In this document: one piece after another, positions 55,805-64,000 of the stretch
Layout of the letters: each line of letters opens with the position of its first letter
How positions within the stretch are numbered: position 1 is the first letter of the stretch
Source of the DNA: Rhodococcus opacus
GTDB taxonomy: Bacteria; Actinomycetota; Actinomycetes; Mycobacteriales; Mycobacteriaceae
Assembly: GCF_012396235.1 (NCBI RefSeq)
Contig: NZ_JAAXPA010000011.1
Location: forward strand, 124,001-188,000
Length of the DNA: 64,000 nt
Direction of reading: 5' to 3'
Notes under the pieces: generated by a model
Told to the model about the DNA's origin: nothing
Database searches by the model: none
What the model saw: the letters and a program-made list of their open reading frames with translations, nothing else
Translations under genes and position numbers: made by a program

Positions 55805-55867
55805 AGGAAATTCCTCCCGGTCCGTGTCCCCGAAGTCTCAGTGTGGGTCCTGGCTCCATCGGCGCGT

Positions 55868-55882
55868 CAGGGTCATTGGTCA
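55868..55882 (-). promoter_or_regulatory. Predicted DosR box towards DUF4389 gene
   Basis: AGGGTC-ATTG-GTCAC, 63 bp from the leftward GTG start. Confidence 0.6.
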
Positions 55883-55928
55883 CCACCTCGCCCGACCGGT
55901 CGCGCGTGGTTGCGGCAACGAAAGAACG

Positions 55929-55945
55929 CGGACGAAAGGCCCTAG
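55929..55945 (+). promoter_or_regulatory. Predicted DosR box towards ABC transporter
   Basis: CGGAC-GAAA-GGCCC-TAG, 47 bp before the ATPase start. Right-most convincing box in the window. Confidence 0.58.
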
Positions 55946-55992
55946 TACACCGGCCGGTGGATCAGCGACAGTTGAGCAGGACAGGAGCCGAC

Positions 55993-56922
55993 ATGCACCA
56001 CGTCATAGAAGTGCACAGTCTTCACAAATACTTCGGTCACGTTCACGCACTGGACGGGTTGGATCTCACAGTCGACACCGGCGAGATCCACGGCTTCCTC
56101 GGGCCGAACGGTTCCGGAAAATCCACCACCATCCGTGTACTGCTCGGGATCCTGCGTGCCACGTCGGGTCAGGCCCGGATGCTCGGTCGCGATCCGTGGT
56201 CCGATGCAGTCGCGCTGCACCGTGAAGTGGCCTACGTGCCCGGCGACGTCACACTGTGGCCGTCCTTGTCCGGTGGCGAAACGATCGACCTGCTGGCACG
56301 ATTGCGCGGCGGACTCGACGAACAACGCCGCGGAGAACTCATCGATCGGTTCGATCTGGATCCGCGCAAGAAGGCGCGGAGCTACTCCAAAGGTAACCGG
56401 CAGAAGGTAGCCCTGGTGTCGGCCCTCTCGTCGCACGCCAGGGTTCTGCTCCTCGACGAACCCACCTCCGGTCTGGACCCATTGATGGAGCAAGTCTTCC
56501 GCGAGTGCGCCCGCGAAGCGGTCGACCGCGGCGCCACCATCCTGTTGTCGAGCCACATCCTCTCCGAGGTCGAGGCGCTCTGCCATCGGGTGACGATCAT
56601 CCGTGAAGGCAAGACAGTCGACAGCGGCGCCGTCGACTCGATGCGTCACCTCAGCCGCACTTCGATCACCGCCGAACTGCTCGGCGACCCGGGCGACCTG
56701 CACCACATCCCCGGCGTCGCGGATATCGTGATCAACGGCAGCACGCTGCATTGTCAGGTCGACAGCGGAGGTCTCGGCCAGCTGATCCGGGTGCTCGGGG
56801 ACACGGGCGTCCGAAGCCTGGTCAGCACGCCGCCCACGTTGGAGGAGTTGTTCCTGCGGCACTATCGGGTGGGTGGCGCCCCGGACGAGCCGACAGCCGG
56901 CAGGGTGAAGGAGCGGACATGA
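55993..56922 (+). CDS. ABC transporter ATP-binding protein
   Basis: 309 residues. Walker [10 protein letters not shown] (about 38-46), signature YSKGNRQKV in place of LSGGQ, Walker [12 protein letters not shown], and switch SSHILSE. The C-terminal ~80 residues are the extra domain seen in drug/antibiotic exporters. The ATG at 55993 follows CAGGAGCCGAC. Overlaps the permease gene by 4 bp. Confidence 0.9.
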   Translation: MHHVIEVHSLHKYFGHVHALDGLDLTVDTGEIHGFLGPNGSGKSTTIRVLLGILRATSGQARMLGRDPWSDAVALHREVAYVPGDVTLWPSLSGGETIDLLARLRGGLDEQRRGELIDRFDLDPRKKARSYSKGNRQKVALVSALSSHARVLLLDEPTSGLDPLMEQVFRECAREAVDRGATILLSSHILSEVEALCHRVTIIREGKTVDSGAVDSMRHLSRTSITAELLGDPGDLHHIPGVADIVINGSTLHCQVDSGGLGQLIRVLGDTGVRSLVSTPPTLEELFLRHYRVGGAPDEPTAGRVKERT

Positions 56923-58562
56923 CCACCGCGTCCGTGACCGGCCCCCGCGACGCTGCCGGGGTGCGCGCGGGTCTCACTGCGGACTTCGCCGGCACACTGC
57001 ACCTTCTTCGACTCTGCCTGCGCCGCGACAGGGTCGTGCTTCCGTTGTGGACCGTGATCATCGGCGTACTGATGCCGATCACCTATGCCGGCAGCATCAA
57101 ATCGGTCTACCCGACGCCTACCGATCTGGCGAAGTTTGCGGCGGCGACCGCCGCCAGTCCCGCCCAGATCGCCATGTACGGACCCATATTCAACCCCAGT
57201 CCCGGGGCGGTGGCGATCTGGAAAGCCGGGGCGCTGTACACCGTGATCGCCGTCGCGGTGATCCTGACCGTGATCCGGCACACCCGGGCCGAGGAGGAAT
57301 CCGGTCGCGCCGAGCTGATCGATTCGACCGCGGTCGGCCGATACTCCGGACTGACCGCCGCGATCGTCGTTGCCGCGGGTGCGTCGATCGTGACGGGAAC
57401 CGCATTCGCCGTCGTGTTGAGCATGTTCGACCTGCCGCCGGCCGGCTCGATCGGCTACGGAGCCGCCCTGGCCGCAAGCGGTCTCGTGTTCACCGGCGTA
57501 GCCGCCGTCGCCGCGCAGTTGACCACCTCCGCCCGCACGGCGCGCGGCGTCGCGCTGGGCGCACTCGGAGTGTTCTTTGCGCTCCGCGCCGTCGGTGATG
57601 CCGGTTCCGGGGCATTGTCGTGGTGGTCGCCGCAGGGCTGGTCGTTGCAGCTGCGCCCGTTCGCCGAGGAGCGGTGGTGGGTTCTCCTGCTGCATGTGGC
57701 AGCGACCGCGGCGTCGACCGCCGGCGCCTACGTGCTGCTTCGCCGCCGCGACGTCGGTGGCGGACTCATCGCGGAACGCCCCGGCGGCGAGACCGCCGGG
57801 CCGGCTCTCGCGGGGCCCATCGGTCTGGCGTGGCGGATGCACCGCGGGACACTGCTCGCGTGGACCGTCGCCCTGCTCCTGTACGGACTGTTGTTCGGCA
57901 GTGCCGCCCACGGACTCGGCAACCAACTCGGCGACAGCCGGACGATCAACGACTTCCTTGCCCGCCTCGGCGGAAACGCAACCGTGGAGGACGTCTTCGT
58001 CGCCTTCGCGCTCACCATGCTGGGCATCGCCGCGTCGGCATACGCGATTTCCGCCGCCCTCCGGCTCCATTACGAGGAAACCGCGCAACGCGGCGAGCCG
58101 GTGATCGCGGGCGCGGTCGGCCGCGTTCGGTGGGCACTGAGCCACCTGCTGTTCGCGGTGCTCGGCCCAGCCGTCGCCATCGTCGTCGCCGGGGTCGCCG
58201 TCGGAGTGACGTACGGCGCGTCCGTCGGGGACATCTCGGACAAGCTCCCCGCGACGGTCGCCGGCGCACTGGTTCAACTTCCCGCGATCTGGATAGCGGC
58301 CGGAGTAGCCGTGGCACTGTTCGGACTGCTGCCCCGCCTCGCGCCCGCCGCATGGGCCGTCTATGTAGCGTTCATCCTGATCTTCACGGTCGGCTCCCTC
58401 GCCGGCCTCCCGGCCTGGGTCCTCGACCTGGAACCATTCGGTCACCTTCCGAAACTTCCTGGTGGGGCGTTCGACCCGGCACCGATCGTGTGGGAATCGG
58501 TCATCGCGGCCGCACTCGTCACAGTCGGATTGATCGGCTTCCGCCGACGCGACCTGAGGTGA
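56919..58562 (+). CDS. ABC-2-type exporter permease
   Basis: 547 residues with about 12 hydrophobic segments in two halves (for example [20 protein letters not shown] and [20 protein letters not shown]). Matches the large polyketide-antibiotic-exporter-like permeases of actinobacteria. Works with the preceding ATPase. Substrate not deducible. Confidence 0.87.
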   Translation: MTTASVTGPRDAAGVRAGLTADFAGTLHLLRLCLRRDRVVLPLWTVIIGVLMPITYAGSIKSVYPTPTDLAKFAAATAASPAQIAMYGPIFNPSPGAVAIWKAGALYTVIAVAVILTVIRHTRAEEESGRAELIDSTAVGRYSGLTAAIVVAAGASIVTGTAFAVVLSMFDLPPAGSIGYGAALAASGLVFTGVAAVAAQLTTSARTARGVALGALGVFFALRAVGDAGSGALSWWSPQGWSLQLRPFAEERWWVLLLHVAATAASTAGAYVLLRRRDVGGGLIAERPGGETAGPALAGPIGLAWRMHRGTLLAWTVALLLYGLLFGSAAHGLGNQLGDSRTINDFLARLGGNATVEDVFVAFALTMLGIAASAYAISAALRLHYEETAQRGEPVIAGAVGRVRWALSHLLFAVLGPAVAIVVAGVAVGVTYGASVGDISDKLPATVAGALVQLPAIWIAAGVAVALFGLLPRLAPAAWAVYVAFILIFTVGSLAGLPAWVLDLEPFGHLPKLPGGAFDPAPIVWESVIAAALVTVGLIGFRRRDLR

Positions 58563-58601
58563 CCGATCTCGGTAGCGACTCTCGGCGGCGAACGCGGGAC
58601 G

Positions 58602-59141
58602 TCAGTTCAGCGCAGCCCGCACCACCAGTGTGAACGTCGGCCGCGGATCCGTGGTGTCCCATCGGGCGATGCGATGCAGAATCATCCCCTCTGCGCAGGC
58701 CATGACCGCGGTGGCGGCGGTCTGCGGATCCCGTGCTCCCAGCCGGTGGAATGCCGAGACGGCCGACGCCTCCATGGCTGTGCGTCCGCGCGCCAGCGCT
58801 TCCCGGAGAGCGGGGTCGTGGCTGGCCTCCAGGAACAGGACCAGCCGGGCGGCGGTGACGGTTCGGTTGGTGACGGTCGTGTAGTCGATCAGACGGCAGA
58901 GCGCGTCGACGAGGTCGTCTGCGGATGTCGGTGCCAGCACGCCGACTTCGGACATCTCGCGTTCCACGATCGCGTCGACGGTGCCGGTGAGCAGCGCCGC
59001 CCGGGTACGGAAGTAGTTGGAGGTGGTTCCCTTCGGGAGGTCGGCGCGTTCGTCGACCCGGGCGTGGGTGAGCGATCGCAGACCCTCGGTTCCGACCAGG
59101 TCGATCGCTGCGTCGAGCGCTCTCGTTCTCGTTGGCGTCAC
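58602..59141 (-). CDS. TetR-family transcriptional regulator
   Basis: 179 residues from the GTG at 59141. N-terminal helix-turn-helix (ALDAAIDLVGTEGLRSLTHA, LPKGTTSNYFRTRAALLTG) and a TetR_C-type ligand domain. A longer frame to 59171 would start inside the operator dyad, so it is rejected. Probably represses itself and the divergent hydrolase gene through the dyad at 59156-59175; the ABC exporter gene ends 39 bp past its stop and converges. Confidence 0.88.
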   Translation of the reverse strand: MTPTRTRALDAAIDLVGTEGLRSLTHARVDERADLPKGTTSNYFRTRAALLTGTVDAIVEREMSEVGVLAPTSADDLVDALCRLIDYTTVTNRTVTAARLVLFLEASHDPALREALARGRTAMEASAVSAFHRLGARDPQTAATAVMACAEGMILHRIARWDTTDPRPTFTLVVRAALN

Positions 59142-59155
59142 ACCGCTACTATAAA

Positions 59156-59175
59156 CATAGTGACTTGGCACTATG
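59156..59175. promoter_or_regulatory. Palindromic operator between tetR and hydrolase genes
   Basis: CATAGTG-ACTTGG-CACTATG: perfect 7-bp arms with a 6-bp centre, in an AT-rich island 15 bp from the regulator start and 20 bp from the hydrolase start. Typical TetR-family arrangement. Confidence 0.8.
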
Positions 59176-59194
59176 ATCGTAGTAACGTGAGGTC

Positions 59195-60160
59195 ATGAGA
59201 CACGCGGCCCGCGAAAACGACAGACTTTCCGGCCCGAACGGCGAGCCGGACAACACCTTTCCTGCATTGGACGGTGTCCGGCACCGCTACCTCCGACTCC
59301 CCGGCCTGCGCATGCACGTGGCCGAGGCCGGTCACGGCGAACCGGTGGTGCTGCTCCACGGCTTCCCCCAGCACTGGTGGGAGTGGCGCGGGATACTCCC
59401 GGGGCTGGCCGCGCACTACCGGGTGATCTGCCCGGATCTTCGCGGCGCCGGCTGGACCGACGCCCCGCCCACCGGATACGACCGCGAGCAGTTGCTCGCC
59501 GACGTCATGGCGCTCCTGGACGCGCTCGAACTCGACCGGGTCTGCCTGATCGCGCACGACTGGGGCGCACTGCTCGGATACGAGCTGTGCCTGAGCGCGC
59601 CCCACCGTGTCCGGAAGTACGTGAGCCTCGGTGTCCCTCACCCGTTCGTGCGGTTCGACCCACGGCTGCTGCTGACGATCGCCCGGCACGGCTGGTTCCA
59701 ACCCGTGATCGCCGCACCGTTCTTCGGTCCACGCCTGCTCGGCCGGGGACATCAACGGCTGACCTACCACCTGCTGCGGGGTTTCACCACGAACCCGAAC
59801 GCCTGGTCGGAGCGGGACATCGAACTGTTCGCCGAACGGCTGCGCGAACCGGCCCGCGCCGACGCGGCGTCCGCTCTCTACCGCTGCTTCATCATGCGCG
59901 AGGCCGCGCGGATCATGACCGGCACGTACAGGCACTGCCGGCTCAGCACCCCCACCCGGGCGCTCATCGGCGCCGAAGACCCCATCGTGCGCCCGGAGTT
60001 CCTCGGCGGATTCGAGGAGCACACCGCCGACTTCGGTGTCGAGTTCGTCGACGGCGCCTCACACTTCCTCGTCGACGAGACGCCGGATGTCGTGCTCGAA
60101 CGGGCGCTCGAATTCTTCGCGCAGCCGGGTCCGTGTCACGAGGCGGCGACAGGCACCTGA
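59195..60160 (+). CDS. Alpha/beta hydrolase, epoxide/haloalkane-hydrolase-like
   Basis: 321 residues. Oxyanion motif HGFPQHWWEW, nucleophile in HDWGALLG (D122 rather than Ser), and terminal catalytic His in GASHFLVDE (H290). An Asp nucleophile with HGFP points to epoxide hydrolase-type chemistry. Likely induced when the TetR ligand is present. Its 3' end overlaps the convergent regulator gene by 25 bp. Confidence 0.87.
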   Translation: MRHAARENDRLSGPNGEPDNTFPALDGVRHRYLRLPGLRMHVAEAGHGEPVVLLHGFPQHWWEWRGILPGLAAHYRVICPDLRGAGWTDAPPTGYDREQLLADVMALLDALELDRVCLIAHDWGALLGYELCLSAPHRVRKYVSLGVPHPFVRFDPRLLLTIARHGWFQPVIAAPFFGPRLLGRGHQRLTYHLLRGFTTNPNAWSERDIELFAERLREPARADAASALYRCFIMREAARIMTGTYRHCRLSTPTRALIGAEDPIVRPEFLGGFEEHTADFGVEFVDGASHFLVDETPDVVLERALEFFAQPGPCHEAATGT

Positions 60161-60882
60161 CGGACGGAGTCGATGCTCCCCGGACGTTCGACCTCGCCGA
60201 GCGCGAATCCCACGCCGCGCACGGTGTGGACGACGTACGGCGATCCGACGGCCACCAGCTTCCGCCGCAGCGAGCAGACATAGGCATTGAGGACGTTCGT
60301 CTTCGATTCGACCGTCACACCCCACACCATGAGCATGAGGTCGCGGCGGGTGACGACTCGGCCGACATTCTGCGCGAGCACGGTGAAGAGGACGAATTCC
60401 GTCCTGGTCAGGGTGGTGCGCAGCCCGTCGTGGTCGGGTTCGTGAGGCTCCTCGCACAGGCAGACGTCCTGCGCGCCGGCAGGTGCCTGTGCGGACACGT
60501 CGGGCTTCACCCGGCGGAGGATCGCGCGGAGCCGTGCGACGAGTTCGTCCGCCCCGACCGGCATCTCCATCACGTCGTCGGCGCCGGCCTCGAGGAGGTC
60601 ACTGCGGCGGTTGCCGGAACGGAAGGTGCCGATCACCACGATGGCGAGCGCGAATCGCATCGCTTTCAACGCCCGCACCGTTGTGTCGGCGTCGAGGTGC
60701 GGCGATCGCGCGTCGACGATGACCACGTCGGGAGGTTCGATCCGCGATCGCACCGGTTCCGCGTACGTCCTCGTGACGAAGAATCCCCCATCCCGGAGGC
60801 GGTCGACGAGAGATGTCTCGACGTCGGCGTCGATCAGCAGAACACGCGGACGAGCGATGGCCGGGCTCGACACAGAGTTCAT
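60136..60882 (-). CDS. OmpR/PhoB-type response regulator with an atypical receiver
   Basis: 248 residues. The receiver keeps an acidic pair (LLIDADVE) and a phosphoacceptor-position Asp (VVIVDARSP) but reads EMPVG where the conserved KP(F) lysine is expected. The winged-helix DNA-binding domain follows (LTRTEFVLFTVLAQNVGRVV, NVLNAYVCSLRRKL, TVRGVGFAL). AGGAGGAACCCGC precedes the ATG. No kinase gene adjoins it; it may respond to something other than phosphorylation. Confidence 0.88.
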   Translation of the reverse strand: MNSVSSPAIARPRVLLIDADVETSLVDRLRDGGFFVTRTYAEPVRSRIEPPDVVIVDARSPHLDADTTVRALKAMRFALAIVVIGTFRSGNRRSDLLEAGADDVMEMPVGADELVARLRAILRRVKPDVSAQAPAGAQDVCLCEEPHEPDHDGLRTTLTRTEFVLFTVLAQNVGRVVTRRDLMLMVWGVTVESKTNVLNAYVCSLRRKLVAVGSPYVVHTVRGVGFALGEVERPGSIDSVRQVPVAAS

Positions 60883-61041
60883 GCGGGTTCCTCCTGTTTT
60901 TCGAGCCTTGCGTTGGGGTGCCAGCTAGATCAACCGGGGGCTGAGATCAAGTTCCCACGCCGCAGTTGATGACGATATCGAGCGAAACTCCCCTATCGTT
61001 ACCGAAGAGGCCGCAGCATCACCCGATCGGGAGGTCGTTGT

Positions 61042-61890
61042 ATGTCCCAACTCCAGCACCTCGCACTGCACGGGGACGCAGTTGCATACCGGATGGGCGG
61101 TGAGGGCGAGGCACTGCTGCTCGTCCACGGGATGGCGGGAAGTTCTGCGACGTGGCGTGCGATTCTTCCGCAGTTGGCGCAGCGGTACCGGGTCCTGGCG
61201 CCGGACCTGCCCGGCCACGGTGATTCCGCGAAGCCTCGCGGCGACTACTCGCTGGGCGCGTTCGCCGCCTGGCTGCGCGACCTCCTGCACGAATTGGACA
61301 TCGAACGCGTGACCGTGATCGGTCAATCCCTCGGCGGCGGGGTGGCGATGCAGTTCAGCTACCAGCATCCCGAGCTGTGTGACCGACTGGTCCTCATCGG
61401 CAGCGGCGGACTGGGACCGGACGTGAACTGGACCCTGCGGTTGCTGGCGGCGCCGGGGTCCGAGTTTCTCCTGCCGTTGGTGGCGCCCCCGGTGGTTCGT
61501 GACGCCGGCAACAAGGTCCGTGGCTGGCTTTCGGCGGTCGGGATCCACTCGGTACGCGGCGACGAGATGTGGAACGCCTACTCGTCACTGTCCGATTCGG
61601 CCACCCGGCAGGCGTTTCTGCGGACGCTCCGCGCAGTCGTCGACCATCGGGGGCAGGCGGTGAGCGCGCTGAGCCGCCTGTACCTGAACGAGGGTCTCCC
61701 GACGCAACTGATCTGGGGCGATTCGGACGGCATCATCCCGGTCGCGCACGGATATGCGGCGCACGAGGCGATTCCCGGGAGCCGGCTCGCCGTCCTCGAC
61801 GGGGTCGGGCACTATCCCCACCTCGAGGATCCCGCCGCGGTGGTCGAGATCATCGACGACTTCGTCTCCACGACGCCGGCGCGGACCTGA
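61042..61890 (+). CDS. Alpha/beta hydrolase
   Basis: 282 residues. VHGMAGSSATW oxyanion loop, nucleophile GQSLGGG (S96), and terminal GVGHYPHLED (H257). Similar to actinobacterial esterase/hydrolases of the Rv2715 type. Start supported by GGGAGGTCGTTGT. Substrate unknown. Overlaps the convergent membrane-protein gene by 41 bp. Confidence 0.88.
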   Translation: MSQLQHLALHGDAVAYRMGGEGEALLLVHGMAGSSATWRAILPQLAQRYRVLAPDLPGHGDSAKPRGDYSLGAFAAWLRDLLHELDIERVTVIGQSLGGGVAMQFSYQHPELCDRLVLIGSGGLGPDVNWTLRLLAAPGSEFLLPLVAPPVVRDAGNKVRGWLSAVGIHSVRGDEMWNAYSSLSDSATRQAFLRTLRAVVDHRGQAVSALSRLYLNEGLPTQLIWGDSDGIIPVAHGYAAHEAIPGSRLAVLDGVGHYPHLEDPAAVVEIIDDFVSTTPART

Positions 61891-62557
61891 GCGATCGGTC
61901 GGCGACCGCGCTCGCGCGGCGTCCGGTGACCAGAATGTAGACGCTGACCAGCAGCACCCACGCAGGGAATGCCAATGTCGTCCACAGGCTGAAGTCGACG
62001 ATCACCAGCAGAGCCAGAGCCAGCAAATACGTGGTCACGACGAGCCATCGCGGCACCAGGCCGGTCCGCAGCCAGATCGTCCCCAGCGAGATCATGAACA
62101 CCGCGGCCATACGCAGCGCGTAGACGTGGTTGATCTGCAGCATGATCTCGCGGCCGAAGTAGACGATCTCGTTCGCGGAGCTGCCCGAGTGGCGGGCAAT
62201 GGCGAGTACGCCGCCCGCCACCCCCATCGAGACGAAACCCATCGCGAGAAACAGCAATCCGCTGCCGAGGAACACCGTCGCGAAGAATCGGTCCTCGAGG
62301 TCACCGAGCCGGTCGCGGATGACGCCGATGAACCAGAGGAACGCGATCCCCGCGAACGGAACAAGCAGCAGGGCCGCCTTGATCCGCGTCTCGCCGCTCC
62401 CCACCCAGGGGGTTTCGTCGAACGGGTCCGCCGGCAGCGCGGTCCGCAGCAGAACGAGGCTGGTTGCGAACAGCACGGCGAAGACGATCCCCGCGACGGC
62501 CGCCGAGCGTGGCGTTCTCAGCCGGTGGAACTCCTTCTCGCGCTGTGTTTCGGCCAT
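61850..62557 (-). CDS. Integral membrane protein with about six helices
   Basis: 235 residues with hydrophobic stretches near 22-42, 62-80, 90-115, 145-165, 170-188 and 192-210. Loop QINHVYALRMAAVFMISLGT is distinctive. I do not recognise a family with confidence. The ATG at 62557 is chosen over 62593, with GAGGATCGACTC before it. Confidence 0.7.
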   Translation of the reverse strand: MAETQREKEFHRLRTPRSAAVAGIVFAVLFATSLVLLRTALPADPFDETPWVGSGETRIKAALLLVPFAGIAFLWFIGVIRDRLGDLEDRFFATVFLGSGLLFLAMGFVSMGVAGGVLAIARHSGSSANEIVYFGREIMLQINHVYALRMAAVFMISLGTIWLRTGLVPRWLVVTTYLLALALLVIVDFSLWTTLAFPAWVLLVSVYILVTGRRASAVADRSLRSAPASWRRSRR

Positions 62558-62806
62558 GAGTCGATCCTCGCTCGAGTGGGGACCGGGAATCACCGATTCG
62601 CGTCAACCGGCGAACACGCACTCCGGTCGGTTTCCCGCTGGGCGGAACGCCGCATGGCGTGCCGCATCCCCGAGAACTGTGATGTCAATTACACATTCAC
62701 GAGACTTCGACCACCGAATGTGACCACCCACCCCTACCGCCCGGCTCGGGCCGCCGCTGTGCCGCAGCACCGCCCCGAGTCCCGGGCAGGTATTCGAAAG
62801 GACCCG

Positions 62807-64000
62807 ATGATGGTCACCCATGCGACCACCGAGCGATGGACGCCCCGCCTGATCTTCTCGCTCGCCTCGATCGTGTTGCTTCTGGAGATGCTCGCGGTCA
62901 GCTACATGATGATCTCGATCGCATTGCCGCAGATCGTCACCCACTACGGGACGACCCAGGGCGCGTGGTTGCTCACGTCGTTCCTGCTGGTGGGAGCGAT
63001 CACCTGCCCGCTGATCGGCAAGCTCGCCGACACGCACGGCAAGCGCAAGCTCCTGCTGACGGCCGTGGGCCTGTCGGCGCTCGGGTCGCTGATCTCGGCG
63101 ATAGCACCGACGTACGCAGTGCTGATCGCCGGCCGCGCACTCACCGGTCTGCTCGTGCCCTGCCTGTTCCTGAGCTACTCGCTCATCCGTGACGTCTTCC
63201 CCGCCCGGACGGTGGCGTTGGCGGTCAGCATCGCCACGAGCGGCATGGGACTCATCGCAATCCCCGCGCCGTTCTTCACCGGCTGGTTGATCGACAATTT
63301 CGGCTTCCGGAGCATCTTCTGGTTCTTCGTGGCCGGCCTGGTGATCCTCAGCGTCCTGATCCGGGCGACGACCGGGGAGTCGCCCGTGCGCCTTCGCTCC
63401 CGCATCGACCTGATCGGTGCGGCGCTCCTCGGCGCCGGACTCGCCGGCATCCTCGTCGGGGTGAGCTTCGGGCCCTCGTGGGGCTGGACGTCGGGGTCGA
63501 CGATCGGATTCATCGCCGGCGGTGTGGCCCTGCTGGTGGCGTGGATCGTGTCCGCACGCCTGCTCGCGGACCCGCTGATCGACATCCGGTTCTTCGGTAA
63601 GCGGCCGGTGTTCCTGACGGCGCTCGGCGCGGGCTTCTGCTACGGCACGTCCTCGGTGTTCACGATCATGCTCCCGATGATGTGCATGACCCCGGCGATC
63701 CTGGGTCTCGGTTACGGATTCGGCATCAGCGCAGAGGGATTCGCGATCTTCCAGGCACCGTTGGGTGGCGCCGTGGTAATCGGCGGACTCATCGTCGGAA
63801 CCCTGGTTCCCCGGAACGTCCGCCCCCGGGTCCTGATGGTCGTGGGAATGCTCGTGATGGCCGCCGCCTGCCTGCTCACGGCGATGATCCACGACGACAA
63901 GGCACTCCTGATCGGATTCGCCGCACTCCTCGGCGTGGGAATGGGCATGGGGTACGCCTCCATCCCGAACCTGCTCATCGCCGTGGTGCCGCCGCAATTG
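62807..64000 (+). CDS. Major facilitator superfamily drug exporter (DHA2/EmrB-QacA type), truncated by window edge
   Basis: At least 398 residues, open at the right edge. TM1 begins at residue ~13; loop 2-3 motif A reads GKLADTHGKRK; motif C-like GMGLIAIPAPFFTGWLID lies in TM5. A later SAEGFAIFQAPLGGAVVIGG and the position suggest a 14-TM DHA2 exporter. ATG ATG at 62807/62810 follow AAAGGACCCG. Proton-driven export is expected; substrate unknown. Confidence 0.88.
   Translation, partial: MMVTHATTERWTPRLIFSLASIVLLLEMLAVSYMMISIALPQIVTHYGTTQGAWLLTSFLLVGAITCPLIGKLADTHGKRKLLLTAVGLSALGSLISAIAPTYAVLIAGRALTGLLVPCLFLSYSLIRDVFPARTVALAVSIATSGMGLIAIPAPFFTGWLIDNFGFRSIFWFFVAGLVILSVLIRATTGESPVRLRSRIDLIGAALLGAGLAGILVGVSFGPSWGWTSGSTIGFIAGGVALLVAWIVSARLLADPLIDIRFFGKRPVFLTALGAGFCYGTSSVFTIMLPMMCMTPAILGLGYGFGISAEGFAIFQAPLGGAVVIGGLIVGTLVPRNVRPRVLMVVGMLVMAAACLLTAMIHDDKALLIGFAALLGVGMGMGYASIPNLLIAVVPPQL

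Noticed and set aside
56919..58562. ABC exporter as part of the TetR regulon
   Set aside because: The dyad operator lies between tetR and the hydrolase gene, and tetR converges on the exporter; the exporter has its own DosR-like box. A link remains possible but is not shown.

Overview
The window looks like the chromosome of a high-GC actinomycete, most likely a Rhodococcus (R. jostii/opacus type) or close relative. Evidence: very GC-rich codon use, GTG starts, AGGAGG-type ribosome sites, and proteins that read as close relatives of the Mycobacterium tuberculosis DosR (DevR) dormancy regulon. No rRNA, tRNA, CRISPR array, phage or transposase gene was seen. All family names come from reading the translations; no database search was run.

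Most of it (about 1-56 kb) is a dense dormancy/hypoxia gene cluster. At its heart are a DosR-like response regulator (6562-7233) and a DosS-like double-GAF histidine kinase (7279-8997). Around them are counterparts of known DosR-regulon genes: universal stress proteins, an OtsB1-like three-domain trehalose enzyme, an Rv1733c-like membrane protein, a wrecked CtpF cation ATPase, an Rv1738-like DUF1876 protein, an Rv2004c-like kinase, PfkB, HspX (Hsp20), Hrp1 (CBS), a wax ester/diacylglycerol acyltransferase (Tgs-like), an Acg-like nitroreductase, and two phosphoribosyltransferase fusions resembling Rv0571c and Rv2030c. In the intergenic gaps I find a recurrent site of the form RKGAC-N4-GDCCC(TA), or its reverse complement, usually 45-110 bp before a start codon. 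I read these as DosR boxes.

Layout: 0.5-9 kb flavodoxin, OtsB1-like, Rv1733c-like, dosR-dosS. 9-14 kb USP, a P-type ATPase fused to a hemerythrin domain, ctpF pseudogene. 14-20 kb a leftward seven-gene operon (three-helix protein, DUF1876, acetyl-CoA synthetase, 2-oxoacid dehydrogenase E1-alpha, E1-beta, E2, acyl carrier protein) starting at a tandem DosR box; a rightward operon (GNAT, Rv2004c-like, pfkB) leaves the same gap. 23-32 kb PEP synthase, SRPBCC protein, DUF1269-arylsulfatase fusion, an overlapping pair of KAS III-type genes. 32-39 kb CBS proteins, USP, hspX, hrp1, acyltransferase, nitroreductase. 40-46 kb PAS protein, beta-CASP metallo-hydrolase, USP, an hsp20 fragment, PRT-hydrolase. 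46-56 kb FAD monooxygenase, PRT-erythromycin esterase, slipin fragment, USP, K+ channel, flavodoxin, DUF4389 protein.

From about 56 kb the dormancy theme fades: an ABC exporter (the first gene still has a DosR-like box), a TetR gene with a clear operator, two alpha/beta hydrolases, an atypical OmpR-type regulator, membrane proteins and a truncated MFS exporter.

Working model (inference): low oxygen or NO activates DosS/DosR, which directs carbon through PfkB/PpsA and an acetyl-CoA module towards stored lipid (acyltransferase, KAS pair), while USPs, HspX, Hrp1, hemerythrin and flavodoxins protect a non-growing cell. Signs of ongoing decay are plentiful: a collapsed ctpF, orphan hsp20 and slipin fragments, and three short tandem duplications.
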